Of a DNA stretch of 64,000 bases, positions 19,963-29,842 are shown one piece after another. The position numbers were made by a program, and so were the translations under genes. Location of the stretch: the NCBI GenBank assembly GCA_902562645.1, contig CACETY010000002.1:62001-126000 (forward strand). Reading direction: 5' to 3'. The notes under the pieces are model-generated. The model was not told where the DNA came from and made no database searches. It was given only the letters and a program-made list of their open reading frames with translations. Each line of letters begins with the position of its first letter. The first letter of the stretch is position 1. This DNA comes from an uncultured Pelagibacteraceae bacterium (lineage in GTDB: Bacteria; Pseudomonadota; Alphaproteobacteria; Pelagibacterales; Pelagibacteraceae).

Positions 19963-22207
19963 AATTATAATTAAAAAATTTAGTTTATTTTTACTATTTT
20001 ATTTTTTTTTACAAAACTCGATCCTTAAAGCAGAAATATATAATGAAATAATTATTACCGGTAATAAGAGATTATCATTTGAAACTATTCTAATGTTTTC
20101 TGGACTTAAAAATAAAATAAATATTGATAGCAAAGATCTAAATCTAGCAATTAAAAAACTTTATAAAACTGATTATTTTGAAGATATTGAAATAGTAATA
20201 AATAAAGATAAGCTGGAAATTAAGGTTAAGGAAAATCCGATAATACAAACTATATCAATAAAAGGAATTAAAAATAAATCTATTGTCAAACAATTAGAAG
20301 AAATTACTAAAAAGAGTGAAAAATATCCTTTTTTAATTTCAAAAGTTAATGATGAAAAGAATTTATTATCAAATATTGTTCGTTCTGGTGGTTTTTATTT
20401 TGCAGAGATCAACACCAAAGTAATTGAAAATAAAAATAATTCAGTTGATATTATATATGACTTTAAATTGGGGGATCGTGCTGTTATCAAAAATATTAAT
20501 TTTCAAGGTAACAAAGTTTTTAAGGACACTAAACTTCGAAATATAATTAAATCTGAAGAAGGCAAATTTTGGAAATTTATTTCAGCAGATAAATATTTAG
20601 ATGAGAGAAAAATTCAAATTGATGAAAATCGCTTAAATGAATTTTATAAAAATAAAGGATATTATAATGTTAATATAAAATCTTCTTATGCAAAAATAAT
20701 TAATAATAAATTTTTTGAATTAAACTTTAATATTGATGCGGGTGATAAATTTTTTTTTAATAATATATCTTTAAACCTTAAAGATGAATTTCAAAATGAG
20801 AATTTTAAAAATATAAAAAAAAGATTAAAAAAGTTAAAAGGAGAGAAATATTCTAAAAGGATTCTAGATAACATATTAGATGATATTAATAAAATTACAA
20901 TTCAAGAAGAGTTTGTTTTTTTGGATGCTAAATATGATTTAAATATAATTGAAAAAAATAAAATAAATATTGTTTTAAATTTTAATGATTTAGAAAAAAT
21001 TTTTGTAGAGCAAATTAATATTTTTGGAAATTTTATAACAGAAGAAAAAGTTATCAGAAATTCATTAATAATTGATGAGGGTGACCCATTTAATCAATTT
21101 CTTTTCAACAAATCAATTTTAAACATCAAATCAAAAGGAATTTTTAAAAATGTTCAATCAAAATTTAAAAATTCTATCGATGACCCACAAAAAAAAATTA
21201 TTGATATAACCGTTGAGGAAAGCCCCACGGGTGAAATATTTGCAGGTGCAGGTGCAGGTACTGCTGGAGCTACTATAACGGCTGGTATAAAAGAAAATAA
21301 CTATTTAGGAAAAGGAATTAAACTTTCAACCAATCTTGCATTTTCTGAAAATCAAATTAAAGGTAGATTTTCTGTTATTAATCCAAATTTTAAAAACTCA
21401 GATCGCTCTTTCAATACAACAATCGAAAGCATTAGCACTGACACGTTGGAAACAAGTGGATTTAAAACTTCAAGAACAGGGTTTTCAGTTGGGACAGGTT
21501 TTGAGCAATATAAAGATTTATTTGTTAATCTTGATTTATCAGCTTATTACGAAAAGCTGGAAACTTCTTCTTCTGCTTCTAATTATAAAAAAAAGCAAGA
21601 AGGTGATTATTTAGAAAACCTTTTAAAGTATAATTTAGTCTTAAATAAATTAGATCAAAACTTTCAACCAACTGAGGGTTTTAAATTAAATTTTGAGCAG
21701 GTATTACCTATCTATTCAGACGATTTGTCATTAGAAAATACTATAAATTACTCAAATTATATTTCAGTCTCTGATAACTTGATTTTATCAACAAAATTTT
21801 TTGCAAAAGCAGTAAATTCGATTGATGATGACGTTAGGGTTTCAAGAAGGGTATATATACCTAGCAGTAAATTACGTGGTTTTGAACCAGGTAAGATTGG
21901 ACCAAAAGATGGAAATGAGTATGTAGGAGGAAATTATGGTTCTGCTATAAATATTAACACTACATTACCAAATATATTTCGTGGTAATGAAGATTTAGAT
22001 CTCAATCTATTTTTAGACGCAGCTACGCTTAGAGAAGTTGATTATGATAGCTCACTAGAGTCAAGTGAAATTAGATCTTCAACTGGCATAGCAGTAAATT
22101 GGTTTACGGTAGTTGGTCCACTCTCATTTTCTTACGCTATACCTTTAACAAGTGAGCCTTCTGACTCTACAGAGTCATTTAGATTTAGAATTGGTACATC
22201 GTTTTAA
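19946..22207 (+). CDS. bamA: Outer membrane protein assembly factor BamA
   Basis: Signal-like N-terminus, POTRA repeats (IKNINFQGNKVFKDTKLRNIIKSEEGKFW), C-terminal barrel with RGFEPGKIGP and terminal F. Confidence 0.95.
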   Translation: MKNLIKIIIKKFSLFLLFYFFLQNSILKAEIYNEIIITGNKRLSFETILMFSGLKNKINIDSKDLNLAIKKLYKTDYFEDIEIVINKDKLEIKVKENPIIQTISIKGIKNKSIVKQLEEITKKSEKYPFLISKVNDEKNLLSNIVRSGGFYFAEINTKVIENKNNSVDIIYDFKLGDRAVIKNINFQGNKVFKDTKLRNIIKSEEGKFWKFISADKYLDERKIQIDENRLNEFYKNKGYYNVNIKSSYAKIINNKFFELNFNIDAGDKFFFNNISLNLKDEFQNENFKNIKKRLKKLKGEKYSKRILDNILDDINKITIQEEFVFLDAKYDLNIIEKNKINIVLNFNDLEKIFVEQINIFGNFITEEKVIRNSLIIDEGDPFNQFLFNKSILNIKSKGIFKNVQSKFKNSIDDPQKKIIDITVEESPTGEIFAGAGAGTAGATITAGIKENNYLGKGIKLSTNLAFSENQIKGRFSVINPNFKNSDRSFNTTIESISTDTLETSGFKTSRTGFSVGTGFEQYKDLFVNLDLSAYYEKLETSSSASNYKKKQEGDYLENLLKYNLVLNKLDQNFQPTEGFKLNFEQVLPIYSDDLSLENTINYSNYISVSDNLILSTKFFAKAVNSIDDDVRVSRRVYIPSSKLRGFEPGKIGPKDGNEYVGGNYGSAININTTLPNIFRGNEDLDLNLFLDAATLREVDYDSSLESSEIRSSTGIAVNWFTVVGPLSFSYAIPLTSEPSDSTESFRFRIGTSF

Positions 22208-22208
22208 C

Positions 22209-22718
22209 ATGAAAAATTGTTTCTTAGGAATAGTTTTTTTTTTATTCGGCTCATTTTATACATATGCACAAATTGTTTATATAGACGTTAATTATATATT
22301 GAATAATTCTGAAGTAGGAAAGTCACTTAATATCTATATAAAGAAAACTAGAGATGAAAATATAATTTCATTCAAAGAAATAGAAGACAAATTTATAAAA
22401 AAAGAAAAAGAGCTTTTAGCTCAAAAAAATATACTAAAAAAAGAAGAATTTGACGAGAAATTTAAAATATTATCCAATGAGATTAATATTTATAATGCAG
22501 AAAAAAAAACATCATTAAACAAATTGAATAAATTTAAATTAGATAATACTAAAAAAATTCTTGAAATATTAAATCCAATAATTACTAATTATGTTGACAA
22601 AAACTCAATTTCTTTAGTTATACCTAAAAAAAATATAATTGTAGGAAAAAAAAATCTAGATATTACAGATGAAATCGTTAAGTTATTGAATGATAAAGTT
22701 CAATCTTTAGATTTTTAA
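22209..22718 (+). CDS. OmpH/Skp-family periplasmic chaperone (start at 22209, not the track's 22152)
   Basis: Signal peptide MKNCFLGIVFFLFGSFYTYAQ; VYIDVNYILNNSEVGKSL; position between bamA and lpxD. Confidence 0.85.
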   Translation: MKNCFLGIVFFLFGSFYTYAQIVYIDVNYILNNSEVGKSLNIYIKKTRDENIISFKEIEDKFIKKEKELLAQKNILKKEEFDEKFKILSNEINIYNAEKKTSLNKLNKFKLDNTKKILEILNPIITNYVDKNSISLVIPKKNIIVGKKNLDITDEIVKLLNDKVQSLDF

Positions 22719-22719
22719 C

Positions 22720-23688
22720 ATGAAGAATCCTTTTTTTAAAAAAAAAAACAATGTAGAAATTAATGATATTTTGAAATGCATAGGTCAAAAAAAATCTAAA
22801 AATAATTCTAAAGTCAATGATATTTCTGATTTAGAAAGTGCTAGTAAAAATGATATATCTTTTTTTCATACAAGAAAATATGTTGAAAAAATTAAAAATA
22901 CTAAGTCTAGATTAGTAATAACAAATCAAAAATTAAAGAATATTGTTCCAAAAAACATCAGAATTATTTTAGTTTCTAATGTTCTGCTTACCACTGCAAA
23001 AGTAACATCCTTATTTTACCCAGATGCTTTAGATGACATATTTGATGATAATGTATTTCCTATTAATAAAAAAAAGTTTAAAGGTATAAAATTTGGAAAT
23101 AACGTCCTTTTAGGAAAGAACGTTAAAATAGGAAAAAATTGCTTTATAGGGCATAATACAATTATTGAGCATAATGTAACCATTGGAGATAATTGTAAAA
23201 TTGGTAACAACGTATTAATAAAAAATTGTCTGATAGGTAGTAACACAAATATCTTAGATGGTGCGATTGTAGGAAAAAAAGGATTTGGTTTTTTCCCTGG
23301 TAAAAAAAACATAAGATATCCTCACATTGGTGCAGTTATAATTGGAGATAATGTAGAAATTGGTTGTAATAATACGATTGACAGAGGATCTTTGTCTAAT
23401 ACAGTTATTGGAGATGGTACTTTTTTAGATAACCAGGTCCACATAGGTCATAATGTTAAAATAGGAAAAAATTGCATTATAACTGGGCAAGTTGGATTTG
23501 CTGGAAGTTCATCCATAGGAAATAATGTAATGATTGGTGGTCAAGCAGGTATTTCTGGACATTTAAGAATAGGAGATAATGTTCAAATTGGGGGAGGAAG
23601 TGGGATTATTAAAGATATTCCTTCTAATGCTAAGGTAATGGGATATCCTGCAAAAAATATTAGAAATTTTTTAAAAGAAAATAAATGA
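22720..23688 (+). CDS. lpxD: UDP-3-O-acylglucosamine N-acyltransferase
   Basis: Left-handed beta-helix hexapeptide repeats; IDRGSLSNTVIGDGTFLDNQVHIGHNVKIG. Confidence 0.96.
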   Translation: MKNPFFKKKNNVEINDILKCIGQKKSKNNSKVNDISDLESASKNDISFFHTRKYVEKIKNTKSRLVITNQKLKNIVPKNIRIILVSNVLLTTAKVTSLFYPDALDDIFDDNVFPINKKKFKGIKFGNNVLLGKNVKIGKNCFIGHNTIIEHNVTIGDNCKIGNNVLIKNCLIGSNTNILDGAIVGKKGFGFFPGKKNIRYPHIGAVIIGDNVEIGCNNTIDRGSLSNTVIGDGTFLDNQVHIGHNVKIGKNCIITGQVGFAGSSSIGNNVMIGGQAGISGHLRIGDNVQIGGGSGIIKDIPSNAKVMGYPAKNIRNFLKENK

Positions 23689-24131
23689 CAAACTTAAATA
23701 AAGATCAAATAAAAGACTTACTGCCTCATAGAGAACCAATGCTTCTTATAGATGAGCTAAAAAATATTAAAAAACTTTTTTCTGCTACAGCAATAGTAAA
23801 TGTTAAAAAGGATAGTTTTTTTGTTAATGGTCACTTCCCAGGCGAACCAGTAATGCCAGGTGTTTTAATAGTCGAAGCTTTTGGTCAGGCTGCGGCAGCT
23901 TTAACAGCAAATGGATTAGATAAAGCTACTTATAATAACAAGTTAGTTTTTCTGATGACAATTGAAAAGGCCAGATTCAGAAACCCTGTTATCCCCGATT
24001 GTGTCTTAGAACTTAATATTGAGGCAATTAGATCACATGGAAGAGTTTGGAAATACAAAGGAACTGCATTTGTAGGAGATAAGAAAATGGCAGATGCTCA
24101 GTGGTCTGCAACGATCGTAGACAGAAAGTAA
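23685..24131 (+). CDS. fabZ: 3-hydroxyacyl-ACP dehydratase FabZ
   Basis: LLPHREPMLLIDEL, NGHFPGEPVMPGVLIVEAFGQAAA. Confidence 0.97.
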   Translation: MTNLNKDQIKDLLPHREPMLLIDELKNIKKLFSATAIVNVKKDSFFVNGHFPGEPVMPGVLIVEAFGQAAAALTANGLDKATYNNKLVFLMTIEKARFRNPVIPDCVLELNIEAIRSHGRVWKYKGTAFVGDKKMADAQWSATIVDRK

Positions 24132-24186
24132 TAATTAGTAGTAATAGTTGATAAGTATTAAATATTAAATTTGTTATTTATTATAT

Positions 24187-24969
24187 GTGATCCACAAAAC
24201 TGCAATAGTTGATGTTAAAGCAAAAATCTCAGATAATGTCAAAATAGGACCTTACTGCTTTATAGGACCAGAGGTTGAAATAGGTGCCAACTCAGTTTTG
24301 CATTCACATGTAAATATAGTTGGTAACACAAAAATAGGAAAGAATAACCAAATTTATCCCTTCTCATCAATAGGAACTCCTCCTCAAGATCTAAAATATA
24401 AAGGAGAAAAAAATTCATTAATTATTGGTAACAACAATAAGTTTAGAGAGTATGTAAACATAAACCCTGGAACTGAACAGGGTGGAGGGGTGACTACAGT
24501 AGGTGATAATAATTTATTTATGGTTTATTGTCATGTTGCTCATGATTGTTCGATCTCAAATAATATTGTTTTAGCTAATAATGTACAGGTGGGTGGTCAT
24601 GTAAGTATTCAAAATAATGCAATTGTTGGAGGAAGTTGTGCAATACATCAATTTTCTAGAATTGGAGAGTCTGCAATGGTAGGGGGGATGACTGGTGTTT
24701 TGAGCGATGTAATTCCATTTGGCTTATCAATGGGAAACAGAAATAACCTAATGGGTTTAAATCTTATTGGATTAAGAAGATCTAAAGTTTCAAATGAAAA
24801 TATTAAAAAAATACAATTAGCTTATGAAATAATATTTAAAACTCCAAATTTTAGAGAAAATATAGAAGGAATTAATAGTGATCTTAAAAACAATGAGTTT
24901 GTAAAAAAAATACTTAATTTTATAAATTCAGATAAAAAAAGGCCAATATCACTTCCACCTAGCAAATAA
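24187..24969 (+). CDS. lpxA: UDP-N-acetylglucosamine acyltransferase (GTG start)
   Basis: IHKTAIVDVKAKISDNVKIGPYCFIG, IGTPPQDLKYKGE, HVAHDCSISNN. Confidence 0.96.
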   Translation: MIHKTAIVDVKAKISDNVKIGPYCFIGPEVEIGANSVLHSHVNIVGNTKIGKNNQIYPFSSIGTPPQDLKYKGEKNSLIIGNNNKFREYVNINPGTEQGGGVTTVGDNNLFMVYCHVAHDCSISNNIVLANNVQVGGHVSIQNNAIVGGSCAIHQFSRIGESAMVGGMTGVLSDVIPFGLSMGNRNNLMGLNLIGLRRSKVSNENIKKIQLAYEIIFKTPNFRENIEGINSDLKNNEFVKKILNFINSDKKRPISLPPSK

Positions 24970-25760
24970 TGATAGGACTTTTTTTAGGAGAAAAAGATTT
25001 ACCAAATCAAATTTTAAAAAAAATAGAGAGAAAAAAAATAAAATATTTTATTATAGATCTAACAAAAAATAACAAATTTAAAAAAAATAAGAATAGTTTT
25101 TTCATTAATATAGGTAAATTTGGTAAAATACTAAAACTAATTAAATCAAAAAAATGTAATAAAGTTATATTTGCTGGAAATATAATTAAACCAAATATAT
25201 CAAAACTAAAGTTAGATTTAAGAGGACTTTTTTATATTCCTAGAATAGTTAAAGCATCAAAATTAGGCGATGTAGCAATATTAAAAGTTTTAATAAAAAT
25301 TTTATCCGAAAATAAAATTAAAGTTATTAAATTAAATACCTTCAACCCAGAATTAACGTTAAAGAAAGGAGTCTATACAAAAATTAAACCAAATTTGCTA
25401 GAAAAAGAAGAAATAGAGAAAGGAATTAGAACATTAAAAAAAATAAATTCATACAATCACACGCAAGCAGTAATTATAAGAGACAATAAGGTCATTTCCA
25501 GAGAAACAAGAAAAGGCACGAAAGAAATGATAAAATCTGTCTCTAAATCTAAAATTAAAAAAGGTATTCTCATTAAATTACCTAAAGCAAAACAAGATTT
25601 AAGGGTAGACTTACCAACAATAGGAATAGATACATTTAAAGATTGCAATAAAGTTGGCATCAAAGGAATTGTGGTTAAATCAAATCAAAATATTATATTA
25701 AATAAAGAAGTCTGTATTAAGTATGCCAATCAAAATAAACTTTTTCTTATTTCTATATGA
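24969..25760 (+). CDS. lpxI: UDP-2,3-diacylglucosamine pyrophosphatase LpxI family
   Basis: DUF1009/LpxI-like sequence (KLGDVAILKVLIKIL, DNKVISRETRKGTKEMI, PKAKQDLRVDLPTIGIDTFK) between lpxA and lpxB. Confidence 0.88.
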   Translation: MIGLFLGEKDLPNQILKKIERKKIKYFIIDLTKNNKFKKNKNSFFINIGKFGKILKLIKSKKCNKVIFAGNIIKPNISKLKLDLRGLFYIPRIVKASKLGDVAILKVLIKILSENKIKVIKLNTFNPELTLKKGVYTKIKPNLLEKEEIEKGIRTLKKINSYNHTQAVIIRDNKVISRETRKGTKEMIKSVSKSKIKKGILIKLPKAKQDLRVDLPTIGIDTFKDCNKVGIKGIVVKSNQNIILNKEVCIKYANQNKLFLISI

Positions 25761-26887
25761 AAAAAATTTTTGTTCTTACAGGTGAACCTTCGGGAGATAA
25801 ATTAGCGTCTGAGGTAATATCAAAAATAAAAACAAAAAGAACTGATTTAGAATTCTTAAGTGTTGGTGGTGCAAACTTAGAAAAGTTAGGCATAAAGACA
25901 ATCTATGACCAAAAAGAAATAACCTTTATAGCTTTTACCGATATATTATTAAATTTTTTTAAAATAAAACGTAAAATAAAAGATACTGTTAATGAAGTCT
26001 TAAAATTTAACCCAGATATTTTATTTAGTGTTGATAGTCCGGATTTTACTCTAAGAGTAGCAAAACTAGTAAAAGAAAAAAACCCAAAAATAAAAATAAT
26101 TCATTTTATTGCTCCTAAAGTTTGGGCATGGAGAGAGGGCAGGGTAAAGAAAATGAAAGAATTTTTAGACCATATTTTATTACTTTTTAAGTTTGAAAAA
26201 GAATATTTTGATAAAGAAAAACTAACCAACACTTTTGTAGGTCACCCATTGTTAGACAAAAAAATTAATGAAAATATCAAAATAGACCAATTTTTAGATA
26301 AAAAAAAAATTATATCGATTTTTCCTGGAAGCAGGACTTCTGAGATAAACCATCATATGCCAATTCTAATTAATTTTATTAAAAAAATGAATATTAAGGA
26401 TCCTAGTTATAATTTCATATTTCATGGAACTGAACAAAATAAAGAACTTATATCAAATTATATTTCAAAAGAACACATACAAAATCTAGAAATTATTAAT
26501 GACGATAAAATTAAAACTGCAGTTTTAAAAAAATCAATTTTTGCGTTAGTAAAATCTGGAACAGTTTCTTTGGAAGTTTGTAAAATGAATGTTCCATCAA
26601 TAATTATATATAAAATGAATTTTATTAATTTTTATTTAGCAAAATTTCTATTAAATATAAAATTTGTTAATATGATAAATATTATCAATAATAGAGAAGT
26701 TATTCCAGAGTTGATTCAATCCGAATGCAATGCTGAGGAAATATTTAAAAGTGTTTACTATTTTTTAAAAAAACCAGATTTAATTGCCAAACAAAAAGAT
26801 GAAATAAAAAAAACTCTCGAAACTTTGACCTCTCCCAGTTCTTCGTCTGAAGAGGCATCAAATATTATCTTATCCTATATTTCCTAA
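25757..26887 (+). CDS. lpxB: Lipid-A-disaccharide synthase
   Basis: FVLTGEPSGDKLASEVI, HFIAPKVWAWREGRVKKM, FVGHPLLD, SIFPGSRTSEI. Confidence 0.96.
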   Translation: MKKIFVLTGEPSGDKLASEVISKIKTKRTDLEFLSVGGANLEKLGIKTIYDQKEITFIAFTDILLNFFKIKRKIKDTVNEVLKFNPDILFSVDSPDFTLRVAKLVKEKNPKIKIIHFIAPKVWAWREGRVKKMKEFLDHILLLFKFEKEYFDKEKLTNTFVGHPLLDKKINENIKIDQFLDKKKIISIFPGSRTSEINHHMPILINFIKKMNIKDPSYNFIFHGTEQNKELISNYISKEHIQNLEIINDDKIKTAVLKKSIFALVKSGTVSLEVCKMNVPSIIIYKMNFINFYLAKFLLNIKFVNMINIINNREVIPELIQSECNAEEIFKSVYYFLKKPDLIAKQKDEIKKTLETLTSPSSSSEEASNIILSYIS

Positions 26888-28264
26888 TCTTTTTATTACC
26901 TCGTTTTTTCCAAGAGATAATATTATATCGTATATTCCTGGACCAAATTTAGATCCAGTTAACATTATTCGTAATGGCTGACCAATTCCCTTAAAATTTG
27001 TATTATTCAATTTTATTAACCCATTTATGATTTGTTCTAAATTTTCTCTATCAAAAACTTCTAATTCTGAAATCTTCTCTTTAAATAAATGTATTATTTT
27101 TTTTGCTTCATCATTTATCAGTTCTTTATCATTTTCGTTAAAAATAACTTTATCATTTAATATGTATTTAGAATTGTTAAATATATCCTCAAGTGTTTTT
27201 GCTTTATTTTTTAAAAATGTTAAAGAGCTCTTTATTGTATTTTCTTTATCTTCCTTGATTTTATCTTTATACATCTCACAATATTCTTTTAACTTTTTGT
27301 ACAATATATTTTCATCACTATTTTTAATGTAATATTCATTCATTGAAAGAATTCTACTCATATCAAGTTTTGAAGGTGATTTACCTATTCCTTCTAAATT
27401 AAAAAATTTTATACTTTCATTTAAGTTAAAAATTTCCTTATCTTTATAAGACCATCCCAACCTTAGTAGGTAATTTCTAAGTGACTCAGGTAGAATTCCA
27501 ATTTTTGAATAATCCTCTAATGTTGAGGCATTGTCTCTTTTTGATAATTTCTTACCATCTATTGTATGAATAAGAGGTATATGAGCAAATTGTGGAATAT
27601 CCCATCCTAGTGCTTCATATATCTGTATTTGTTTAAAAGTATTAATTTTATGATCATCTCCTCTTATAATATGTGTCATTCCCATATTGTGATCATCAAC
27701 TGACGCAGATAAATTATATGTTGGTGTTTCGTCATTTCTTAAAATAACAAAATCCTCAATAGTATTATTTTCAATTTCCACGTTTCCTTGAACTAAATCT
27801 TTTAGTAGAGAAGTGCCTTCTATTTTGCTTTTAAATCTTATAACTGGCTTTATATCTTTTGGGACTTGATGTTCAGATATATCACGCCATTTTCGATTAT
27901 ACACATAAGGAATTTTTTTTTGTTTAGCTCTTTTCTTTTGTTCCTCTATTTCCTCTGCACTACAAAAGCATTTATAGGCATTTCCATTTTCCAATAATCT
28001 TTTAGCAATAGCCACGTGTTCACCAATCATTTTTGATTGAATATACTCTTCACCATCGTGTTTAATTCCCATCCATTCTAGAGAATTAATTATTTGAATT
28101 TTATGTTCTTCCTTAGATCTTTCTTTATCAGTATCTTCTATCCTTAAATAAAATTTACCTGATTTATTTTTTGAATATAACCAATTAAATAAAGCTGTTC
28201 TTACCCCACCAATATGAAGAGGACCGGTAGGAGAAGGAGCAAATCTAGTTGCTACTTTTTTCAT
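26870..28264 (-). CDS. gltX: Glutamyl-tRNA synthetase
   Basis: RFAPSPTGPLHIGGVRTALFNWL, IEDTDKERS, DGKKLSKRDNAS. Confidence 0.97.
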   Translation of the reverse strand: MKKVATRFAPSPTGPLHIGGVRTALFNWLYSKNKSGKFYLRIEDTDKERSKEEHKIQIINSLEWMGIKHDGEEYIQSKMIGEHVAIAKRLLENGNAYKCFCSAEEIEEQKKRAKQKKIPYVYNRKWRDISEHQVPKDIKPVIRFKSKIEGTSLLKDLVQGNVEIENNTIEDFVILRNDETPTYNLSASVDDHNMGMTHIIRGDDHKINTFKQIQIYEALGWDIPQFAHIPLIHTIDGKKLSKRDNASTLEDYSKIGILPESLRNYLLRLGWSYKDKEIFNLNESIKFFNLEGIGKSPSKLDMSRILSMNEYYIKNSDENILYKKLKEYCEMYKDKIKEDKENTIKSSLTFLKNKAKTLEDIFNNSKYILNDKVIFNENDKELINDEAKKIIHLFKEKISELEVFDRENLEQIINGLIKLNNTNFKGIGQPLRIMLTGSKFGPGIYDIILSLGKNEVIKRLGNIG

Positions 28265-28283
28265 TGAATTTATTTAGACTATT

Positions 28284-28967
28284 TTACTGAAAGTTTCTAT
28301 ATAAAGATACAAGAATTCCCTGAACTTTCACTCTATCTGGGCCAAAAATTTTTGTTTCGTAATTTCTATTAGCACTTTCTAATGCAACAGTTTTACCTTT
28401 TCTTCTAATTCTTTTCAACATAGCCTCATGATCATCAATTAAAGCTACTACAATTTTTCCATTATCTGCAGTATCTGCTTTTTTGACAATAACAGTATCA
28501 CCATCATTGATTCCAGCTTCAATCATAGAGTCCCCTTGGACCTTTAAACCAAAAAATTCTCCATCTTTTTCAATATTTGCTGGTAGTGGAATTCTTGAAA
28601 CTTCATTCTGTATAGCTTCAACCGGAGTTCCTGCAGCAATTTTTCCAAGAACAGGGATTTCCGTATCGTTAGAATTATGCAAATTTTCCTCATCTAGTCC
28701 TCCCTTAATAACGCTTGGAGAAAAACTGTTATAAATATCGTTTGCAGATGCAGTTTCAGGTAACTTAATTACTTCCAATGCCCTCGCTTTGTGGGCTAAT
28801 CTTTTAATAAAACCTCTTTCTTCTAATGCACTAATAAGTCTGTGAATGCCAGATTTTGATTTTAAATTTAAAGATTCTTTCATTTCCTCGTATGAAGGGG
28901 ACACACCTGTAGATCTCAACTTTTTGTTGATAAAGAGAAGTAGGTTTTTTTGTTTTTTAGTTAACAT
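28284..28967 (-). CDS. lexA: LexA repressor (start trimmed from 29018 to 28967, [14 protein letters not shown])
   Basis: N-terminal w[39 protein letters not shown] cleavage site; [15 protein letters not shown] and catalytic K; SOS box lies upstream of the trimmed start. Confidence 0.95.
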   Translation of the reverse strand: MLTKKQKNLLLFINKKLRSTGVSPSYEEMKESLNLKSKSGIHRLISALEERGFIKRLAHKARALEVIKLPETASANDIYNSFSPSVIKGGLDEENLHNSNDTEIPVLGKIAAGTPVEAIQNEVSRIPLPANIEKDGEFFGLKVQGDSMIEAGINDGDTVIVKKADTADNGKIVVALIDDHEAMLKRIRRKGKTVALESANRNYETKIFGPDRVKVQGILVSLYRNFQ

Positions 28968-28989
28968 AGAACAAATTAAGTACATTAAT

Positions 28990-29004
28990 GTTCTATAAAA
29001 GTTC
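28990..29004 (-). promoter_or_regulatory. LexA/SOS box, alphaproteobacterial direct-repeat type GTTC-N7-GTTC
   Basis: GTTCtataaaaGTTC on + (GAAC-N7-GAAC on -), 23 bp upstream of the lexA ATG. Confidence 0.85.
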
Positions 29005-29050
29005 CTCAATTTATACAAGAGCTAAAAAGCATTATAAATCGTGGAAATTT

Positions 29051-29842
29051 CTACAAAAGAGAAAAAATATTATTATTTTCTAAATCTTTTAATAGTGATT
29101 CACCAATTAAAAAAGTGCTTATTGAGGTCCTGTTTTTTATATCAAGCAATTCATCTTTTGTTTTAAGACCACTCTCAGAAATTAGAGGGGAAGAGTGATT
29201 TGAAACAACATCATATATATCATAAGTTGTATTTATCTCAGTTTTAAGAGTTTTTAGGTTTCGATTATTTATACCAATTAAAGCATCCGTATATTTTACT
29301 GATTTTTCTGCCTCTTCAACTGTATGAACTTCAACAATTACACTCATATTATGATTTAAAGCTTCCTCGTAAATTTCATCAGCAGTTTTTTCAGAAATAC
29401 CGGCTAATATAATAAGGACTGCATCAGCCCCATAACTTTTTGCTAAAGGTACTTGAAATTTATCAACAAAAAAATCTTTACAAAGAATGGGTAATTCAAT
29501 TTTTTTTTTAATTTCAGAAATATGAGATAGATTTCCTAAAAAAAAATCTTCTTCGGTTAATACAGATAAACATGTGACATTCTTAGAATTATATATATTG
29601 GCAATCTTAACCGGGTCATAGTCATCTATTAAAATACCTGCAGAGGGACTTGCTTTTTTTATTTCAGCAATTATGGATATTTTATTTTCTGAGTTTTTCG
29701 TTTGTATTTTCTTTTTAAAATCAAAAAAAAAGTCCTTCTCACTTATTACATCCAATAAGCTATTTATATCAATTTCAAGTTTTAATTTTTCAATTTTAGT
29801 TTTCTTTTGATCAATTATTTTCTGAAGGATATTTTCAGACAT
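29051..29842 (-). CDS. trpC: Indole-3-glycerol phosphate synthase
   Basis: IIAEIKKASPSAG, LSVLTEEDFFLG, VEVHTVEEAE, IGINNRNLKTL. Confidence 0.97.
   Translation of the reverse strand: MSENILQKIIDQKKTKIEKLKLEIDINSLLDVISEKDFFFDFKKKIQTKNSENKISIIAEIKKASPSAGILIDDYDPVKIANIYNSKNVTCLSVLTEEDFFLGNLSHISEIKKKIELPILCKDFFVDKFQVPLAKSYGADAVLIILAGISEKTADEIYEEALNHNMSVIVEVHTVEEAEKSVKYTDALIGINNRNLKTLKTEINTTYDIYDVVSNHSSPLISESGLKTKDELLDIKNRTSISTFLIGESLLKDLENNNIFSLL

Noticed and set aside
21241-21263. GCAGGT x3 microsatellite in bamA
   Set aside because: Only three units, encodes the Gly/Ala-rich POTRA-barrel linker (AGAGAG) common in BamA; multiple of 3, no frame effect.
21336-21614. 92-aa plus-strand ORF inside bamA in another frame
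   Set aside because: Overlaps the clear BamA frame, low-complexity Leu/Ile/Lys composition.
23016-24969. Repetitive sequence in lpxD/lpxA
   Set aside because: Reflects left-handed beta-helix hexapeptide repeats in protein, not DNA-level tandem repeats or CRISPR.
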